The notes: generated from the sequence alone by a model not told the origin. Positions 1 to 10,845 are shown, numbered from the stretch's first letter. The stretch is DNA of 64,000 nt from Cellulomonas sp. JH27-2 (GCF_014837175.1 NZ_JACYFR010000003.1:186001-250000); one strand, 5' to 3'. A program made the numbers and translations.

Positions 1-122
1 CCGACGAGTGGACGCGGATGGCCGTGCTCAACGTCGCCCGCGCCGGGTTCTTCTCCTCCGACCGCTCGATGCGCGACTACATCGAGCGCATCTGGCACAC
101 GCAGCCGGTGCTCCCGGCGTAG
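1..122 (+). CDS. glgP: Glycogen/starch phosphorylase, C-terminal end (partial)
   Basis: Only the last 39 codons and the TAG stop are in the window, with the first whole codon at position 3. The peptide contains NVARAGFF and [14 protein letters not shown], which match the conserved C-terminal helix of GT35 glycogen/maltodextrin phosphorylases. These enzymes release glucose-1-phosphate from alpha-1,4-glucan ends using pyridoxal phosphate. The catalytic part lies outside the window, so the call rests on this tail alone. The gene ends 13 bp before the stop of a convergent membrane-protein gene. Confidence 0.72.
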   Translation, partial: DEWTRMAVLNVARAGFFSSDRSMRDYIERIWHTQPVLPA

Positions 123-135
123 ACGGGGCGACGGC

Positions 136-1077
136 TCACGGCGCCGGTTCCCGCTGGGCGGGGGCCGGCGCCGCGTCGTCGTCGGCCGCTTCGTCGCCCT
201 GGGCGTCCTCGATGGGGGCGCCGCCGCGGACCAGCCGGCCGACGGGACCGTCGTCGAGCGACGCCGCGCGGCCGAGCGCGGTGGCGACCACGATGACGAA
301 CGACAGGGCGAACAGCCAGCCGATGTACGTGAAGGTCATGCCCAGCACACCGAACTGCTTGGCACCGCTGGTCAGCGCGATGGGCAGGTAGATGCCGCCC
401 GCGGCCTGCAGGATCGCGAGCGCGACCGCCGTCAGCACGCCGGGGAACGCCAGCACGCGGAACCGCACCTGGCGGTCCATCAGCAGGTAGGGCACGCCGG
501 TCCAGACGACGCTCCACACCACGAGGCGCGCCAGCACCTCCACCCAACCCTGGAGGGGCGATCCCTTCGTGGCGGCGGCCGTGAGATTGAGGATGCCGAG
601 CGCGACGACGACGGCGACGACCGCCGCGAGCCACCGCCAGGCCGTGCGCAGGCTGGGCTTGCGGACCGCCCAGGCGCGCGCGTACATGCGCTCGAGCGCG
701 CGTGAGTAGGCGGTGGCGCTGACGAGCGCGACGAGGAGGCCGAAGATGCCGAAGCTGCGGCCCAGGTCGGCGCCGCTGGGGACGCTGCCGGTCAGGACAC
801 TGCGCACGTCGTCGGGCAGACCGAGGGAGTCCGCCAGGCCTGTGCCGAACCCGTTGCGGGCGCGACCGTACGACGCGGTCACGACCATGATCGGGATGAT
901 CGACGTGAACGCCTGGGCTGCGAGCGTCATGCCGCGGTCGAACGGTTCGATCTCGGCGACGCCTTCGATGGCCCGGTCCACGTACCTGCCCCACGGGGTC
1001 GCGCGCCAGCGCTCGACCACGGGTTCGTACCGGCGCCGCAGCGCATCGATCCGCTCGCGCAGCTCGGCAACAGCCAC
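136..1077 (-). CDS. YihY/BrkB-family inner membrane protein
   Basis: This is a 313-residue integral membrane protein of the YihY/virulence factor BrkB family, whose molecular role is still poorly defined. A soluble N-terminus of about 45 residues precedes roughly six hydrophobic segments (about residues 50-72, 108-127, 145-165, 180-200, 210-235 and 245-270). The C-terminal tail is acidic and Ala/Pro-rich. An open frame continues upstream to 1464, but I chose the GTG at 1077 because GGAGGAG sits about 7 bases before it and the upstream extension is low-complexity and overlaps the divergent gene. It converges on glgP. Confidence 0.85.
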   Translation of the reverse strand: MAVAELRERIDALRRRYEPVVERWRATPWGRYVDRAIEGVAEIEPFDRGMTLAAQAFTSIIPIMVVTASYGRARNGFGTGLADSLGLPDDVRSVLTGSVPSGADLGRSFGIFGLLVALVSATAYSRALERMYARAWAVRKPSLRTAWRWLAAVVAVVVALGILNLTAAATKGSPLQGWVEVLARLVVWSVVWTGVPYLLMDRQVRFRVLAFPGVLTAVALAILQAAGGIYLPIALTSGAKQFGVLGMTFTYIGWLFALSFVIVVATALGRAASLDDGPVGRLVRGGAPIEDAQGDEAADDDAAPAPAQREPAP

Positions 1078-1186
1078 GGGTCTCCTCCGGTGTTCGCGGC
1101 CTGCGCCGGGACGAGGCGACGGCCCGGGTGGCGTGATGCTACCCGCCCGGTGCGCCGCTGAGGCGTGGGCTGAGTACCCTGGGCGG

Positions 1187-1585
1187 GTGAGTCCCAAGAA
1201 GCCGCAGGAGATGAAGGCGTCCACCGCCGCCGCCAAGCTCGACGTGTACCTCCCGGCGACGCCCGAGGACTTCCAGAACGGCGCCGTCACGCGTGACGAG
1301 CTGGCCGAGCTGCAGGCGAACCCGCCGGAGTGGCTGACCGAGCTGCGCCGCAACGGTCCGCACCCGCGTGGGGTCGTGGCCGCCCGGCTGCGCGTCTCGA
1401 CCAGCGGTCTGGCGCGCGCGGGCATGACGGAGCCGCTGACGACGGACGAGATCTCCGCGCTCATCGCCGAACCGCCCGAGTGGCTGGTGCGCGAGCGTCA
1501 GACGTACGAGGAGGTCCGCCGCGAGGAGCGCCGCCTCGAGTCGCGCGAGGCCGACCGCCGCGCGGCCGCCGCCCGCGACGCCTGA
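1187..1585 (+). CDS. DUF5997 family protein
   Basis: This 132-residue protein of unknown function belongs to the actinobacterial DUF5997 family. The N-terminus (SPKKPQEMKASTAAAKLDVYL) and the PPEWL motifs at about residues 46 and 97 are typical. The C-terminal 35 residues are strongly charged (Glu/Arg) and probably helical. I chose the GTG at 1187 because it restores the family's normal start; an ATG lies 24 bases further in. The gene is divergent from the YihY gene with about 110 bp between. No catalytic motif is visible, so no function is proposed. Confidence 0.82.
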   Translation: MSPKKPQEMKASTAAAKLDVYLPATPEDFQNGAVTRDELAELQANPPEWLTELRRNGPHPRGVVAARLRVSTSGLARAGMTEPLTTDEISALIAEPPEWLVRERQTYEEVRREERRLESREADRRAAAARDA

Positions 1586-1694
1586 ACCTCCCTCTCGGGC
1601 GTCGCGCCCAGCATGTCGGTCCGGCGTGCTGCCTTTCTCCCGCTGTTCGAGCGAAGAGCAGCCCGCGAGAGCGGACGCCCCCGAGGGTGAGTGC

Positions 1695-2540
1695 TCAGCG
1701 ACCCTTGCGTGGGCGCCTGGTCGTGCTGCGTCCCGACGTCCGGGACGCCGCGGCGCCGCCTCCCGAGCTCTTGCCCTTGGCCGCACCACGCTTCCCCGAC
1801 CCGGCGCCACTGCTCGCTTTCGCTCGCGGGCTCCGGCCCGACTCCGTACCGGACTTCTTGCTCGGCGGTTCCTCGGGGGCAGCGCCGCGGCCGCGCGACG
1901 AGTTCGCCTTGCGGCCCCGGACGATGCCGATGAATTCCTCGGTCAGGTCGTCGTAGCGGTCCTCGACCCACACGAGCGCGACGGTCGAGCCGGGCGCCTC
2001 GGGGACCAGCCGCGCGGTCAGCCCGCGGCGCTGGTGGAGGCGTCCGACGGACTGCGGCAGCAGTACGACGCCGACGCCGGCCGCGACCAGGTCGATCGCG
2101 TCGGCCGTCGTCGGCACGTCGCCGCCGCTGAACGGGGTGCCGGGTGCGTCGGACCAGCCCAGCAGGTCGTCGCCCGGCACGACGACGACCTCGTCGGCCA
2201 GGTCCGCGACCGGGACCTCCTCGACCACCGTGAGCACGTGGTCCTTGGGGACGACGACCACGGTCGCCTCGTCGTAGAGCGGGATGACGCCGAGCCCGTC
2301 GCGGTCGACGGGGAGCCGCACCAGGGCCGCGTCGGCGTCTCCGGCACGCAGCCGGGCCTCCGCGTCGGCAGGCTCGGCGACCACCAGCTCGGCGGGCACG
2401 TCGCGGAGCCGTTCCGCCCACACGCGCAGCCACCGGTCCGGGTTCACGCCCGGGACGATGAGGATGCGGAAGGTCGCCGGCGTCCGGGCTGGGTCGGTGC
2501 TGGGCTGGCCGGTGCTGGGCTGGTTGGTCGGGTCGGTCAT
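1695..2540 (-). CDS. LysR-type substrate-binding domain protein without HTH
   Basis: This 281-residue protein has the periplasmic-binding-like sensor fold of LysR regulators (about residues 25-205, including VVVVPGDDLLGW and VAAGVGVVLLPQSVGRL). It has no N-terminal helix-turn-helix. A tail of about 60 residues follows, rich in Lys, Arg, Ser and Gly and strongly basic (ending TTRRPRKGR). The ATG overlaps the trmB stop (ATGA), so the two are translationally coupled. Stand-alone domains of this kind are common in actinobacteria but uncharacterised. A ligand-sensing or nucleic-acid-associated role is possible, but the sequence proves neither. Confidence 0.8.
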   Translation of the reverse strand: MTDPTNQPSTGQPSTDPARTPATFRILIVPGVNPDRWLRVWAERLRDVPAELVVAEPADAEARLRAGDADAALVRLPVDRDGLGVIPLYDEATVVVVPKDHVLTVVEEVPVADLADEVVVVPGDDLLGWSDAPGTPFSGGDVPTTADAIDLVAAGVGVVLLPQSVGRLHQRRGLTARLVPEAPGSTVALVWVEDRYDDLTEEFIGIVRGRKANSSRGRGAAPEEPPSKKSGTESGRSPRAKASSGAGSGKRGAAKGKSSGGGAAASRTSGRSTTRRPRKGR

Positions 2541-3271
2541 CGGGTCCTCACGGCGATCACGTCGGCGACGGGGTGGCCCAGGTCCAGGCCGCGTTGCTCG
2601 AACTTGGTGACGGGGCGGTGCGGCGGCCGGGCGACGAGGCCCGAGCTGTCCAGGCCCGGGTCGACGTCCAGCACGTCGCGCATCTGCTCGGCGTAGTCGG
2701 GCCAGTCGGTGGCCACGTGCAGCGTGCCGCCCATGCGCAGCCGCGAGCGCAGCAGCTCGACGTGCGCGGGCTGGATCAGGCGGCGCTTGTGGTGGCGAGC
2801 CTTGGGCCACGGGTCGGGGAAGTAGGCGTGGATCGCGTCCAGGCTGTCGGGCCCGACGGCGCGGCGCAGCAGGTCCAGCGCGTCCCCGTGCGCCACGCGC
2901 ACGTTGGTCAGCCCGTGCTCCTCGACGAGCCCGAGCAGTTGCGCGATGCCCGGCAGGTGCGCCTCGATCGCAAGGTAGTCGCGTCCTCGGTCGTCGGCCG
3001 CCATGGCGACGGTCGCGTCCCCCATGCCGGAGCCGATCTCCACGACCACCGGCGCGGAGCGGCCGAACAGCGCAGCGGTGTCGAGCAGCCCGTCGGCCGT
3101 CGCCGGGAACGGGTGCGCCTCGTCGTGCACGGAGAAGCCCCACCGCGGCCAGAGCCGGTCCAACGCGCCCTCGCGCTCCGCGCTCAGCGGTGCGCGGCGC
3201 GGGTGGAACGTGCGCAGCGGCTCGTGCGGCCGCGACGCGACGTGCCGGAACGCGTCGGAGGGCAGGGTCAC
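2537..3271 (-). CDS. trmB: tRNA (guanosine(46)-N7)-methyltransferase
   Basis: TrmB transfers a methyl group from S-adenosylmethionine to N7 of G46 in the tRNA variable loop. The 244-residue protein shows the SAM-binding motif VEIGSGMGDATVAMA, the acidic residue of strand 2 (LAIEAH), and the family signature AYFPDPWPKARHHKRRL followed by ATDWPDYAEQM. The length is normal for the family. Translation most likely starts at GTG 3271; no ATG lies near the N-terminus. The gene is the first of a two-gene unit with the orphan LysR-type domain, sharing a 4-base ATGA overlap. Confidence 0.93.
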   Translation of the reverse strand: MTLPSDAFRHVASRPHEPLRTFHPRRAPLSAEREGALDRLWPRWGFSVHDEAHPFPATADGLLDTAALFGRSAPVVVEIGSGMGDATVAMAADDRGRDYLAIEAHLPGIAQLLGLVEEHGLTNVRVAHGDALDLLRRAVGPDSLDAIHAYFPDPWPKARHHKRRLIQPAHVELLRSRLRMGGTLHVATDWPDYAEQMRDVLDVDPGLDSSGLVARPPHRPVTKFEQRGLDLGHPVADVIAVRTR

Positions 3272-3295
3272 GGACCCCAGCCTACGGACGCGCCC

Positions 3296-4051
3296 TCACC
3301 ACGCCGACGCGATCACCGCGAACGTCTCCCCGAACGGACCCTGCAGCACGGCCACGCGCCCGAACGGCGAGTCGGTCGGCTCCACGACCACCTCGCCGCC
3401 CAGCTCGACGGCACGCGCCGCCGTCGCGTCGGTGTCGGCCGTGGCGAGGTAGAGCGTCCAGCCGGCTCGGCTGTCCTCGGCCGCCTGCCCCACGCCCAGC
3501 ACCGGGTCGTGCCCCTGGCCCGGCCGCAGCGTCGCGTAGACGAACCCGTCGCCGCTCATGTCCTGCGCCTCGAGGCCGGTCACCGCGGCGTAGAAGGCCA
3601 ACGCGGTCGGCTGGTCGGGCGCCATGACCTCGACCCACGCCATGGCCCCGGGCTCAGCGACGACGTCCCAGCCGGTGTGCTCGTGCGCCCGCCACAGCCC
3701 GAACGGCGCGCCGGCGGGATCGGCCGCGATGGCCATCGACCCGGCGTCGTTGATCGCGGTCGGCCCGACGAGGACCTGCCCGCCGCTCGCACCGACCCGT
3801 TGGGCGGCGCCGGCGATGTCGTCCGTGGCGAGGTACACGCACCACCGAGGGTCTCCCGGCCCTTCGCCGATCCCGACGACCCGGCGACCGTCGAGCGTCG
3901 CCTGGGTGTACCCACCGACCTCCGGTCCGCCCACGTCGAAGCCCCAGCCGAGCAGCGGCCCGTAGAAGGCGTGGGCATCGGCCAGCGAGGGGACGGTGAG
4001 GTCCGCCCACGCCGGCGTGCCGGGAGGCCAGGGACCGGGGTGCGTCGTCAT
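3296..4051 (-). CDS. VOC-family (glyoxalase-like) protein with two VOC domains
   Basis: This 251-residue protein carries two tandem vicinal-oxygen-chelate modules (about residues 10-122 and 130-250). Each has the alternating beta-alpha-beta pattern and matching phrases (LADAHAFYGPLLGW and PTALAFYAAVTGL, then CVYLATDD and TLYLATAD). VOC proteins use a divalent metal in glyoxalase, dioxygenase or antibiotic-binding reactions; the substrate here cannot be read from the sequence. ATG 4051 is preferred over an in-frame upstream start at 4135 because it gives the usual N-terminus. The gene lies 24 bp beyond the trmB start on the same strand. Confidence 0.84.
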   Translation of the reverse strand: MTTHPGPWPPGTPAWADLTVPSLADAHAFYGPLLGWGFDVGGPEVGGYTQATLDGRRVVGIGEGPGDPRWCVYLATDDIAGAAQRVGASGGQVLVGPTAINDAGSMAIAADPAGAPFGLWRAHEHTGWDVVAEPGAMAWVEVMAPDQPTALAFYAAVTGLEAQDMSGDGFVYATLRPGQGHDPVLGVGQAAEDSRAGWTLYLATADTDATAARAVELGGEVVVEPTDSPFGRVAVLQGPFGETFAVIASAW

Positions 4052-4119
4052 GTCCCCATCAGACACCTCACCACCGACACCACGCGACAGGGGGTCGGGC
4101 CGTGTGCTAGTCACGACAC

Positions 4120-5100
4120 ATGGCACCGACTGCACCGGGCCGCGAGGCCGACCCCGCCTCCGCAGACGCCGCGCCGCAAGGCGAGAGCGGGCTGACCGTC
4201 GTCGTCGCGCTCGGGGCGAACCTGCTGATCGCGGTGGCCAAGACGGCGGCGGCGATCATCACGGGCGCGGCGTCGATGCTCGCCGAGGCCGCGCACTCGT
4301 GGGCCGACACGGGCAACGAGGTGTTCCTGCTCATCGCGCAGCGCAAGGCCGACCGCCCTGCCGACGACACGCACCCGCTCGGGTACGGGCGCGAGGTCTA
4401 CGTGTGGTCGATGTTCGCGGCGATCGGCCTGTTCGCCGTTGGTGCGGGGGTCTCGATCACGCACGGCGTCCAGGAGCTGATCCACCCTGAGCCGGCCACG
4501 GACTTCGGCATCGCCTACGCAGTGCTCGCCGTCTCCGCGCTGCTGGAGGGCACGTCGTTCCTGCAGGCGAACCGGCAGGCGCGGCGTGAGGCGCACGACC
4601 GCGACCGGGACCTCATCGACCACATCCTCGCGACGTCCGACCCGACGGTCCGCGCGGTGTTCTTCGAGGACGCGGCGGCGCTGATCGGCATCGTCATCGC
4701 CGGTACCGGCATCGGGCTGCACCAGGCCACCGGGTCTGCCGTGCCCGACGCGATCGGGTCCATCCTCGTCGGCGTCCTGCTGGGCGTCGTCGCCGTGCTG
4801 CTCATCCAGCGCAACCGCCGCTTCCTGGTGGGCGAGGCCGCCGAGCCGAAGGTGGTGCGCGGCGTCGTGCGGATGATGCTGGAGCAGCCCGAGATCGAGC
4901 GGGTCACCTCGATCAGCCTGCAGTACGTGGGCGCGCAGCGTCTGTTCCTGGTTGCGGCGGTCGACATCACCGGCGAGCCCGGGGAGACCGAGGCATCGCA
5001 CGTGCTGGCGAAGCTCGAGAAGCGGATCGCGGAGAACCCGGTCGTCGTGCGCGCGGTGCTCTCGCTCTCCGAGCCGGAGGAGCCGTCGCTCGTCGGGTGA
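4120..5100 (+). CDS. Cation diffusion facilitator family metal transporter
   Basis: This 326-residue CDF/SLC30-type carrier exports divalent metals (Zn, Fe, Mn, Cd or Co) in exchange for protons. It has about six membrane segments starting near residue 25. The metal site of TM2 is visible as HSWAD (His59, Asp63). The TM5 counterpart reads FFEDAAALIG, with Asp but no matching His, so metal preference may differ from Zn-type members. A cytoplasmic CTD-like domain follows (about 235-320). It is transcribed away from the VOC gene. Its TGA abuts the convergent hydrolase stop with no spacer. Confidence 0.88.
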   Translation: MAPTAPGREADPASADAAPQGESGLTVVVALGANLLIAVAKTAAAIITGAASMLAEAAHSWADTGNEVFLLIAQRKADRPADDTHPLGYGREVYVWSMFAAIGLFAVGAGVSITHGVQELIHPEPATDFGIAYAVLAVSALLEGTSFLQANRQARREAHDRDRDLIDHILATSDPTVRAVFFEDAAALIGIVIAGTGIGLHQATGSAVPDAIGSILVGVLLGVVAVLLIQRNRRFLVGEAAEPKVVRGVVRMMLEQPEIERVTSISLQYVGAQRLFLVAAVDITGEPGETEASHVLAKLEKRIAENPVVVRAVLSLSEPEEPSLVG

Positions 5101-6012
5101 TCAGAGCCTGTGCAGGAATGCCCGGACCGCGTCGAGGTACTGCCCGCGCGCCGGCTCGGGTGACAGCGCCAGGTCGTGCGCGCCGCCCGGGACGCGGCGC
5201 AGCGTGACGTCCGGACCGAGCAGCGGCGCCCGGGCGGCCATCTGCTCGACATCCAGCACGGAGTCGGTGGTGAGGACATGGTCGTGGAAGCGGTCGTCGG
5301 GCCCGCTGGCGTCCGACGTCAGCACCAGCACCGGGCAGTCGATGTCGAGCCCGCGCGCCACGCGGGCGTGCCCCTGCCGGACCGTCCGCACGAAGCCGGC
5401 CCGCACGGGGAACCCGCGCAGCGGCTTCCAGGCCAGGTCGTAGCCCCACTGCTCGTGCAGCGCGGTGCCGTAGTGCTCGCCCAGATGACTGACGACGAGG
5501 TTGGGCGCCGCTCGCCCGACGACGTCGAGCACCCGCGTCAGCGGCACCCGCTCCGCCCAGCTGCCGCGCAGGTCCAGCCACGGCGAGTTGAGCACGACGC
5601 CGGCCAGGAGCCCGGGTCGCGCGTCGGCCCACAGTGCCGCGATCAGGCCGCCCGTCGAGTGGCCCAGCAGCACGATCTCGTCGTGGTCCTGGCGCAGCAG
5701 CCGGTAGGCGGCGTCGATCTCCTCCGCGTACACGGACAGGTCGGTGGTGAAGTTGGGCTCGCGGCCCGGTCGGATCGAGCGGCCGTAGTCGCGCAGGTCC
5801 AGGCCGTAGACGTCGGCCGCGTCGGCCAGCGCATCCGCGACGTGCGGGTGGAAGAAGTAGTCGACGAACCCGTGCAGGTAGAGCACGGCGCGGCGCTGCG
5901 TGGGCGCGCGCCCGACGAGCGTCGCGACGGGATCAGGATCGCGGCCGTCGGCCCGCAACGGCAGAGTCCGGGCGGTCCACTCGGGGCCGAGGATGTCGAC
6001 GACAGCGTCCAT
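5101..6012 (-). CDS. Alpha/beta hydrolase, monoacylglycerol-lipase-like
   Basis: This 303-residue serine hydrolase has the nucleophile elbow LLGHSTGG with Ser119, an oxyanion-hole segment YLHGFVDYFF near residue 46, a likely acid Asp in LVLTSDASGPDD, and the catalytic His in PGGAHDL. No signal peptide is present, so it should act in the cytoplasm. The family resembles Serine aminopeptidase S33/monoacylglycerol lipases; the substrate is unknown. ATG 6012 is chosen over the longer open frame to 6093, which would add a low-quality extension into the clpB promoter region. It is divergent from clpB. Confidence 0.85.
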   Translation of the reverse strand: MDAVVDILGPEWTARTLPLRADGRDPDPVATLVGRAPTQRRAVLYLHGFVDYFFHPHVADALADAADVYGLDLRDYGRSIRPGREPNFTTDLSVYAEEIDAAYRLLRQDHDEIVLLGHSTGGLIAALWADARPGLLAGVVLNSPWLDLRGSWAERVPLTRVLDVVGRAAPNLVVSHLGEHYGTALHEQWGYDLAWKPLRGFPVRAGFVRTVRQGHARVARGLDIDCPVLVLTSDASGPDDRFHDHVLTTDSVLDVEQMAARAPLLGPDVTLRRVPGGAHDLALSPEPARGQYLDAVRAFLHRL

Positions 6013-6147
6013 GGCCCGATCGTGCCACGGGCTCGGGTCGGCAGCCGGTGAACCCCTGGTTGAACGACGCGCTGATGATCGGGCCGCTGGCACACGGCGC
6101 GACGTTCGACCAGCGATGCACGATCGGATGCTGGTGCGCCACCGAAG

Positions 6148-6168
6148 GTTGAGTGGAATAGGCTCAAC
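6148..6168. promoter_or_regulatory. HAIR-type operator (HspR site) upstream of clpB
   Basis: The inverted repeat reads GTTGAGT-N7-GCTCAAC. It matches the actinobacterial HAIR element (CTTGAGT-N7-ACTCAAG), the binding site of the heat-shock repressor HspR, with the same TTGAG-N9-CTCAA spacing. It ends 53 bp before the clpB start. HspR itself is not in the window. Confidence 0.8.
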
Positions 6169-6221
6169 TCTGGATCGTGTTGCTCAGGGTAGACATTTCC
6201 TTGACCCCATCTGGAGGACCG

Positions 6222-8807
<2,586 letters not shown>

Positions 8808-8824
8808 CGCGCACTCCCCCCGGA

Positions 8825-8868
8825 ACGTCCGAGCAACTGGTCGCTACAGCGACCAGTTGCTCGGACGT
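8825..8868 (+). terminator. Hairpin terminator after clpB
   Basis: The 20-base arm ACGTCCGAGCAACTGGTCGC is perfectly complementary to 8849-8868, with a TACA loop. No T-tract follows, as is usual for GC-rich actinobacteria. It lies 17 bases past the clpB stop. Confidence 0.85.
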
Positions 8869-8877
8869 CGTGGGTGG

Positions 8878-8938
8878 GTGGGACCGTGGCGGCCGCCTCC
8901 GCAGTGGGTGGCCGCCACGGTCGCGACCAGGGTCCCAC
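8878..8938. repeat. Second inverted repeat in the clpB-yqeY gap
   Basis: CCGTGGCGGCC at 8884-8894 is complementary to 8910-8920, and GTGGGAC at 8878-8884 is complementary to 8932-8938. Together they form a compound stem right after the clpB terminator. It could be a backup terminator or a mobile palindrome. Confidence 0.5.
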
Positions 8939-9006
8939 AAGGGGCTGTGAGCGCTCACGTGGCAATCGGGTTGGCTCCGCGCGCGTCCGACGACGACGAT
9001 GGACCC

Positions 9007-9456
9007 ATGAGCACCCTCGAGCAGCTGACCGCCGACCTCACCACCGCCATGAAGGCGCGCGACTCGTTCCGCACCGGCACCATCCGCCAGGTGATCGGTG
9101 CCGTGCGCGCGGAGGAGAAGGCCGGCTCGGTCGCCCGTGAGCTGTCCGACGACGAGGTCCTCAAGGTGCTGACGCGCGAGGTGAAGAAGCGCCGCGACAG
9201 CGCCCAGATCTACACCGACGCGGGCGCCGACGAGCGCGCGCAGACCGAGACCGCCGAGGCCGACCTCATCGAGACGTACCTGCCCGCCAGGATGTCCGAC
9301 GAGGAGCTGTCCGCGCTGGTCAGCGCCGTGATCGCCGAGACCGGCGCGAGCAGCATGAAGGACATGGGCGCCGTCATGAAGGAGGCCACCGCCCGCGCCG
9401 GTGCCTCCGCGGACGGCAAGAAGCTCTCGACGATGGTGCGCGCCGCCCTCGCCTGA
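9007..9456 (+). CDS. GatB/YqeY domain protein
   Basis: This 149-residue all-helical protein of the YqeY family resembles the C-terminal tRNA-binding tail domain of GatB, the amidotransferase subunit. The full-length match includes MSTLEQLTADLTTAMKARD near the start, the central VKKRRDSAQIYTDAG and IETYLPARMSDEEL, and the C-terminal segment SADGKKLSTMVRAAL. The cellular role of stand-alone YqeY proteins is not settled; a tRNA-linked function is inferred from GatB. ATG 9007 is the family start. The two inverted repeats that follow clpB separate it from that gene. Confidence 0.9.
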   Translation: MSTLEQLTADLTTAMKARDSFRTGTIRQVIGAVRAEEKAGSVARELSDDEVLKVLTREVKKRRDSAQIYTDAGADERAQTETAEADLIETYLPARMSDEELSALVSAVIAETGASSMKDMGAVMKEATARAGASADGKKLSTMVRAALA

Positions 9457-9475
9457 CCGCCTGGTGGCTGCATGG

Positions 9476-9532
9476 ATGGTTGCAGCCTTCGCGCCCGCCA
9501 GGGGCGCGTCCGCTGCAACCATTGCTGCAACC
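9476..9532. promoter_or_regulatory. GGTTGCAGC inverted/direct repeats upstream of the ScyD-like gene
   Basis: ATGGTTGCAGC at 9476-9486 is the exact reverse complement of 9512-9522, and the half GCTGCAACC recurs at 9524-9532. The arms may form a hairpin after the yqeY-like gene or a multi-site operator for the secreted protein gene that starts at 9684. The rest of the 227-bp gap shows only a short CAGAA-N3-TTCTG palindrome at 9551-9563. Confidence 0.45.
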
Positions 9533-9683
9533 ACCCCGCGGGAGTGCCTGCAGAAACGTTCTGGACGCGGGCGGGTGGGGAGAGGACAGTGGATGGCGCC
9601 CGTTTTCGGGTAGTTCGTCCGCTTCTGGACAGACTCCGCTCCGGAGCCGCGGTGCGGGCGCGCGTCAGGGGAAGAGGTACCTC

Positions 9684-10832
9684 ATGCGTGATGTTCGCGC
9701 AGGTCTTCGCGCAGGTGTGGTCGCGCTCGTCGCGGCCGCAGGTCTGGTGGCAGCGGGGAGCGCCCCGGCGTCAGCCACCCAGCACGCCGACCGCGGCCCG
9801 CACTTCGGGCACGGGTCGGTCTGGTCGAAGGGGTGGCACCCCGCCAAGCACAGGCCGACGGCAGGGACGCCGACGGTCGTCGCCTCCGACCTGGCCGGGC
9901 CGTTGACGTTCGCCGTCGGCGCCCGTTCGCTGTACGTCGGGCAGGCGTTCGCCGGCATCGTCACCAAGCACAGCAAGAACGCCGACCCCGTCGTGGTGGG
10001 CGCGGCCGTCCCGGGTGCGGACGCTGCCGCCGTCGACGTCGCCCCCGGCGTCCTCACGTGGGCCGAGCGCGGCGGCGACCAGGAGAGCGTCACGTCGTCG
10101 GTCCTGCACCGCCAGACGCGCGACGGCGTCGCGAACATCGACCTGCTCGCCTACGAGACCAGCAACAACCCAGACCAGGGCAACAAGTACGGCCTGCGGG
10201 GGCTCGACGACGCATGCCTCGCGCAGGTCCCGGCGATGTTCCAGCCGTATACCGGCCTGGTCGACTCGCACGCGTACGGGTCGGTGAACGTCGGCCGGAC
10301 CACGTACGTGGCGGATGCCGGCGCCAACGCGATCCTCAAGGTGGACCGCACGGGGAAGGTCAGCACCGTCGCCGTGCTCAAGCCGGTGCCGGTGACGATC
10401 ACCGCGGAGGCCGCGGCTGCGTTCGGGCTGCCCGACTGCGTCGTCGGGCACGACTACGCCTTCGAGCCCGTGCCCACCGACGTCGAGGTGGGCCCCGGCG
10501 GCGCGCTGTTCGTGACGCTGCTCCCCGGCGGTCCGGAGGACGGCAGCCTGGGCGCGTTGGGCAAGCTGGTCAAGGTCAACCCGTCGTCCGGCAAGGTCAC
10601 GACGATCGCGACGGGCTTCGCGGGGGCGACCGGCCTCGCTGTGGGTCGCGGCGGCACCGTGTTCGTCGCCGAGCTGTACGGCAACCAGGTCAGCTCGGTG
10701 GACTGCCGTGGCAAGGTGCGGGTCCTGACCTCGCTGGAGCAGCCCGCGGGCCTCGAGTGGGCGAACGGCAAGCTGTACGCCTCGACGGGCGTGTTCGGTG
10801 CCGGGCAGATCGTCTCGATGACCGTGCGCTGA
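9684..10832 (+). CDS. Secreted ScyD/ScyE-family beta-propeller protein
   Basis: This 382-residue protein begins with a Sec signal peptide (charged MRDVRAGLRAG, hydrophobic stretch, likely cleavage after SAPASA near residue 33). The mature part shows repeated NHL-like blades, for example YVADAGANAILKVDRTGKV, KLVKVNPSSGKVTTIATG and TVFVAELYGNQVSSVD. This pattern is that of the ScyD/ScyE family, first named from cyanobacterial scytonemin clusters but widespread as secreted proteins of unknown activity in actinobacteria. AGGGGAAGAGG precedes ATG 9684. It converges on the large xylanase across a strong shared hairpin. It may be an extracellular ligand- or sugar-binding protein; no enzyme activity is claimed. 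Confidence 0.85.
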   Translation: MRDVRAGLRAGVVALVAAAGLVAAGSAPASATQHADRGPHFGHGSVWSKGWHPAKHRPTAGTPTVVASDLAGPLTFAVGARSLYVGQAFAGIVTKHSKNADPVVVGAAVPGADAAAVDVAPGVLTWAERGGDQESVTSSVLHRQTRDGVANIDLLAYETSNNPDQGNKYGLRGLDDACLAQVPAMFQPYTGLVDSHAYGSVNVGRTTYVADAGANAILKVDRTGKVSTVAVLKPVPVTITAEAAAAFGLPDCVVGHDYAFEPVPTDVEVGPGGALFVTLLPGGPEDGSLGALGKLVKVNPSSGKVTTIATGFAGATGLAVGRGGTVFVAELYGNQVSSVDCRGKVRVLTSLEQPAGLEWANGKLYASTGVFGAGQIVSMTVR

Positions 10833-10845
10833 TCCTGGACATGAG

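Noticed and set aside
6177..6221. Longer N-terminus of ClpB from 6177
   Set aside because: The extra 15 codons cross the ribosome site and are not part of the ClpB family N-terminus.
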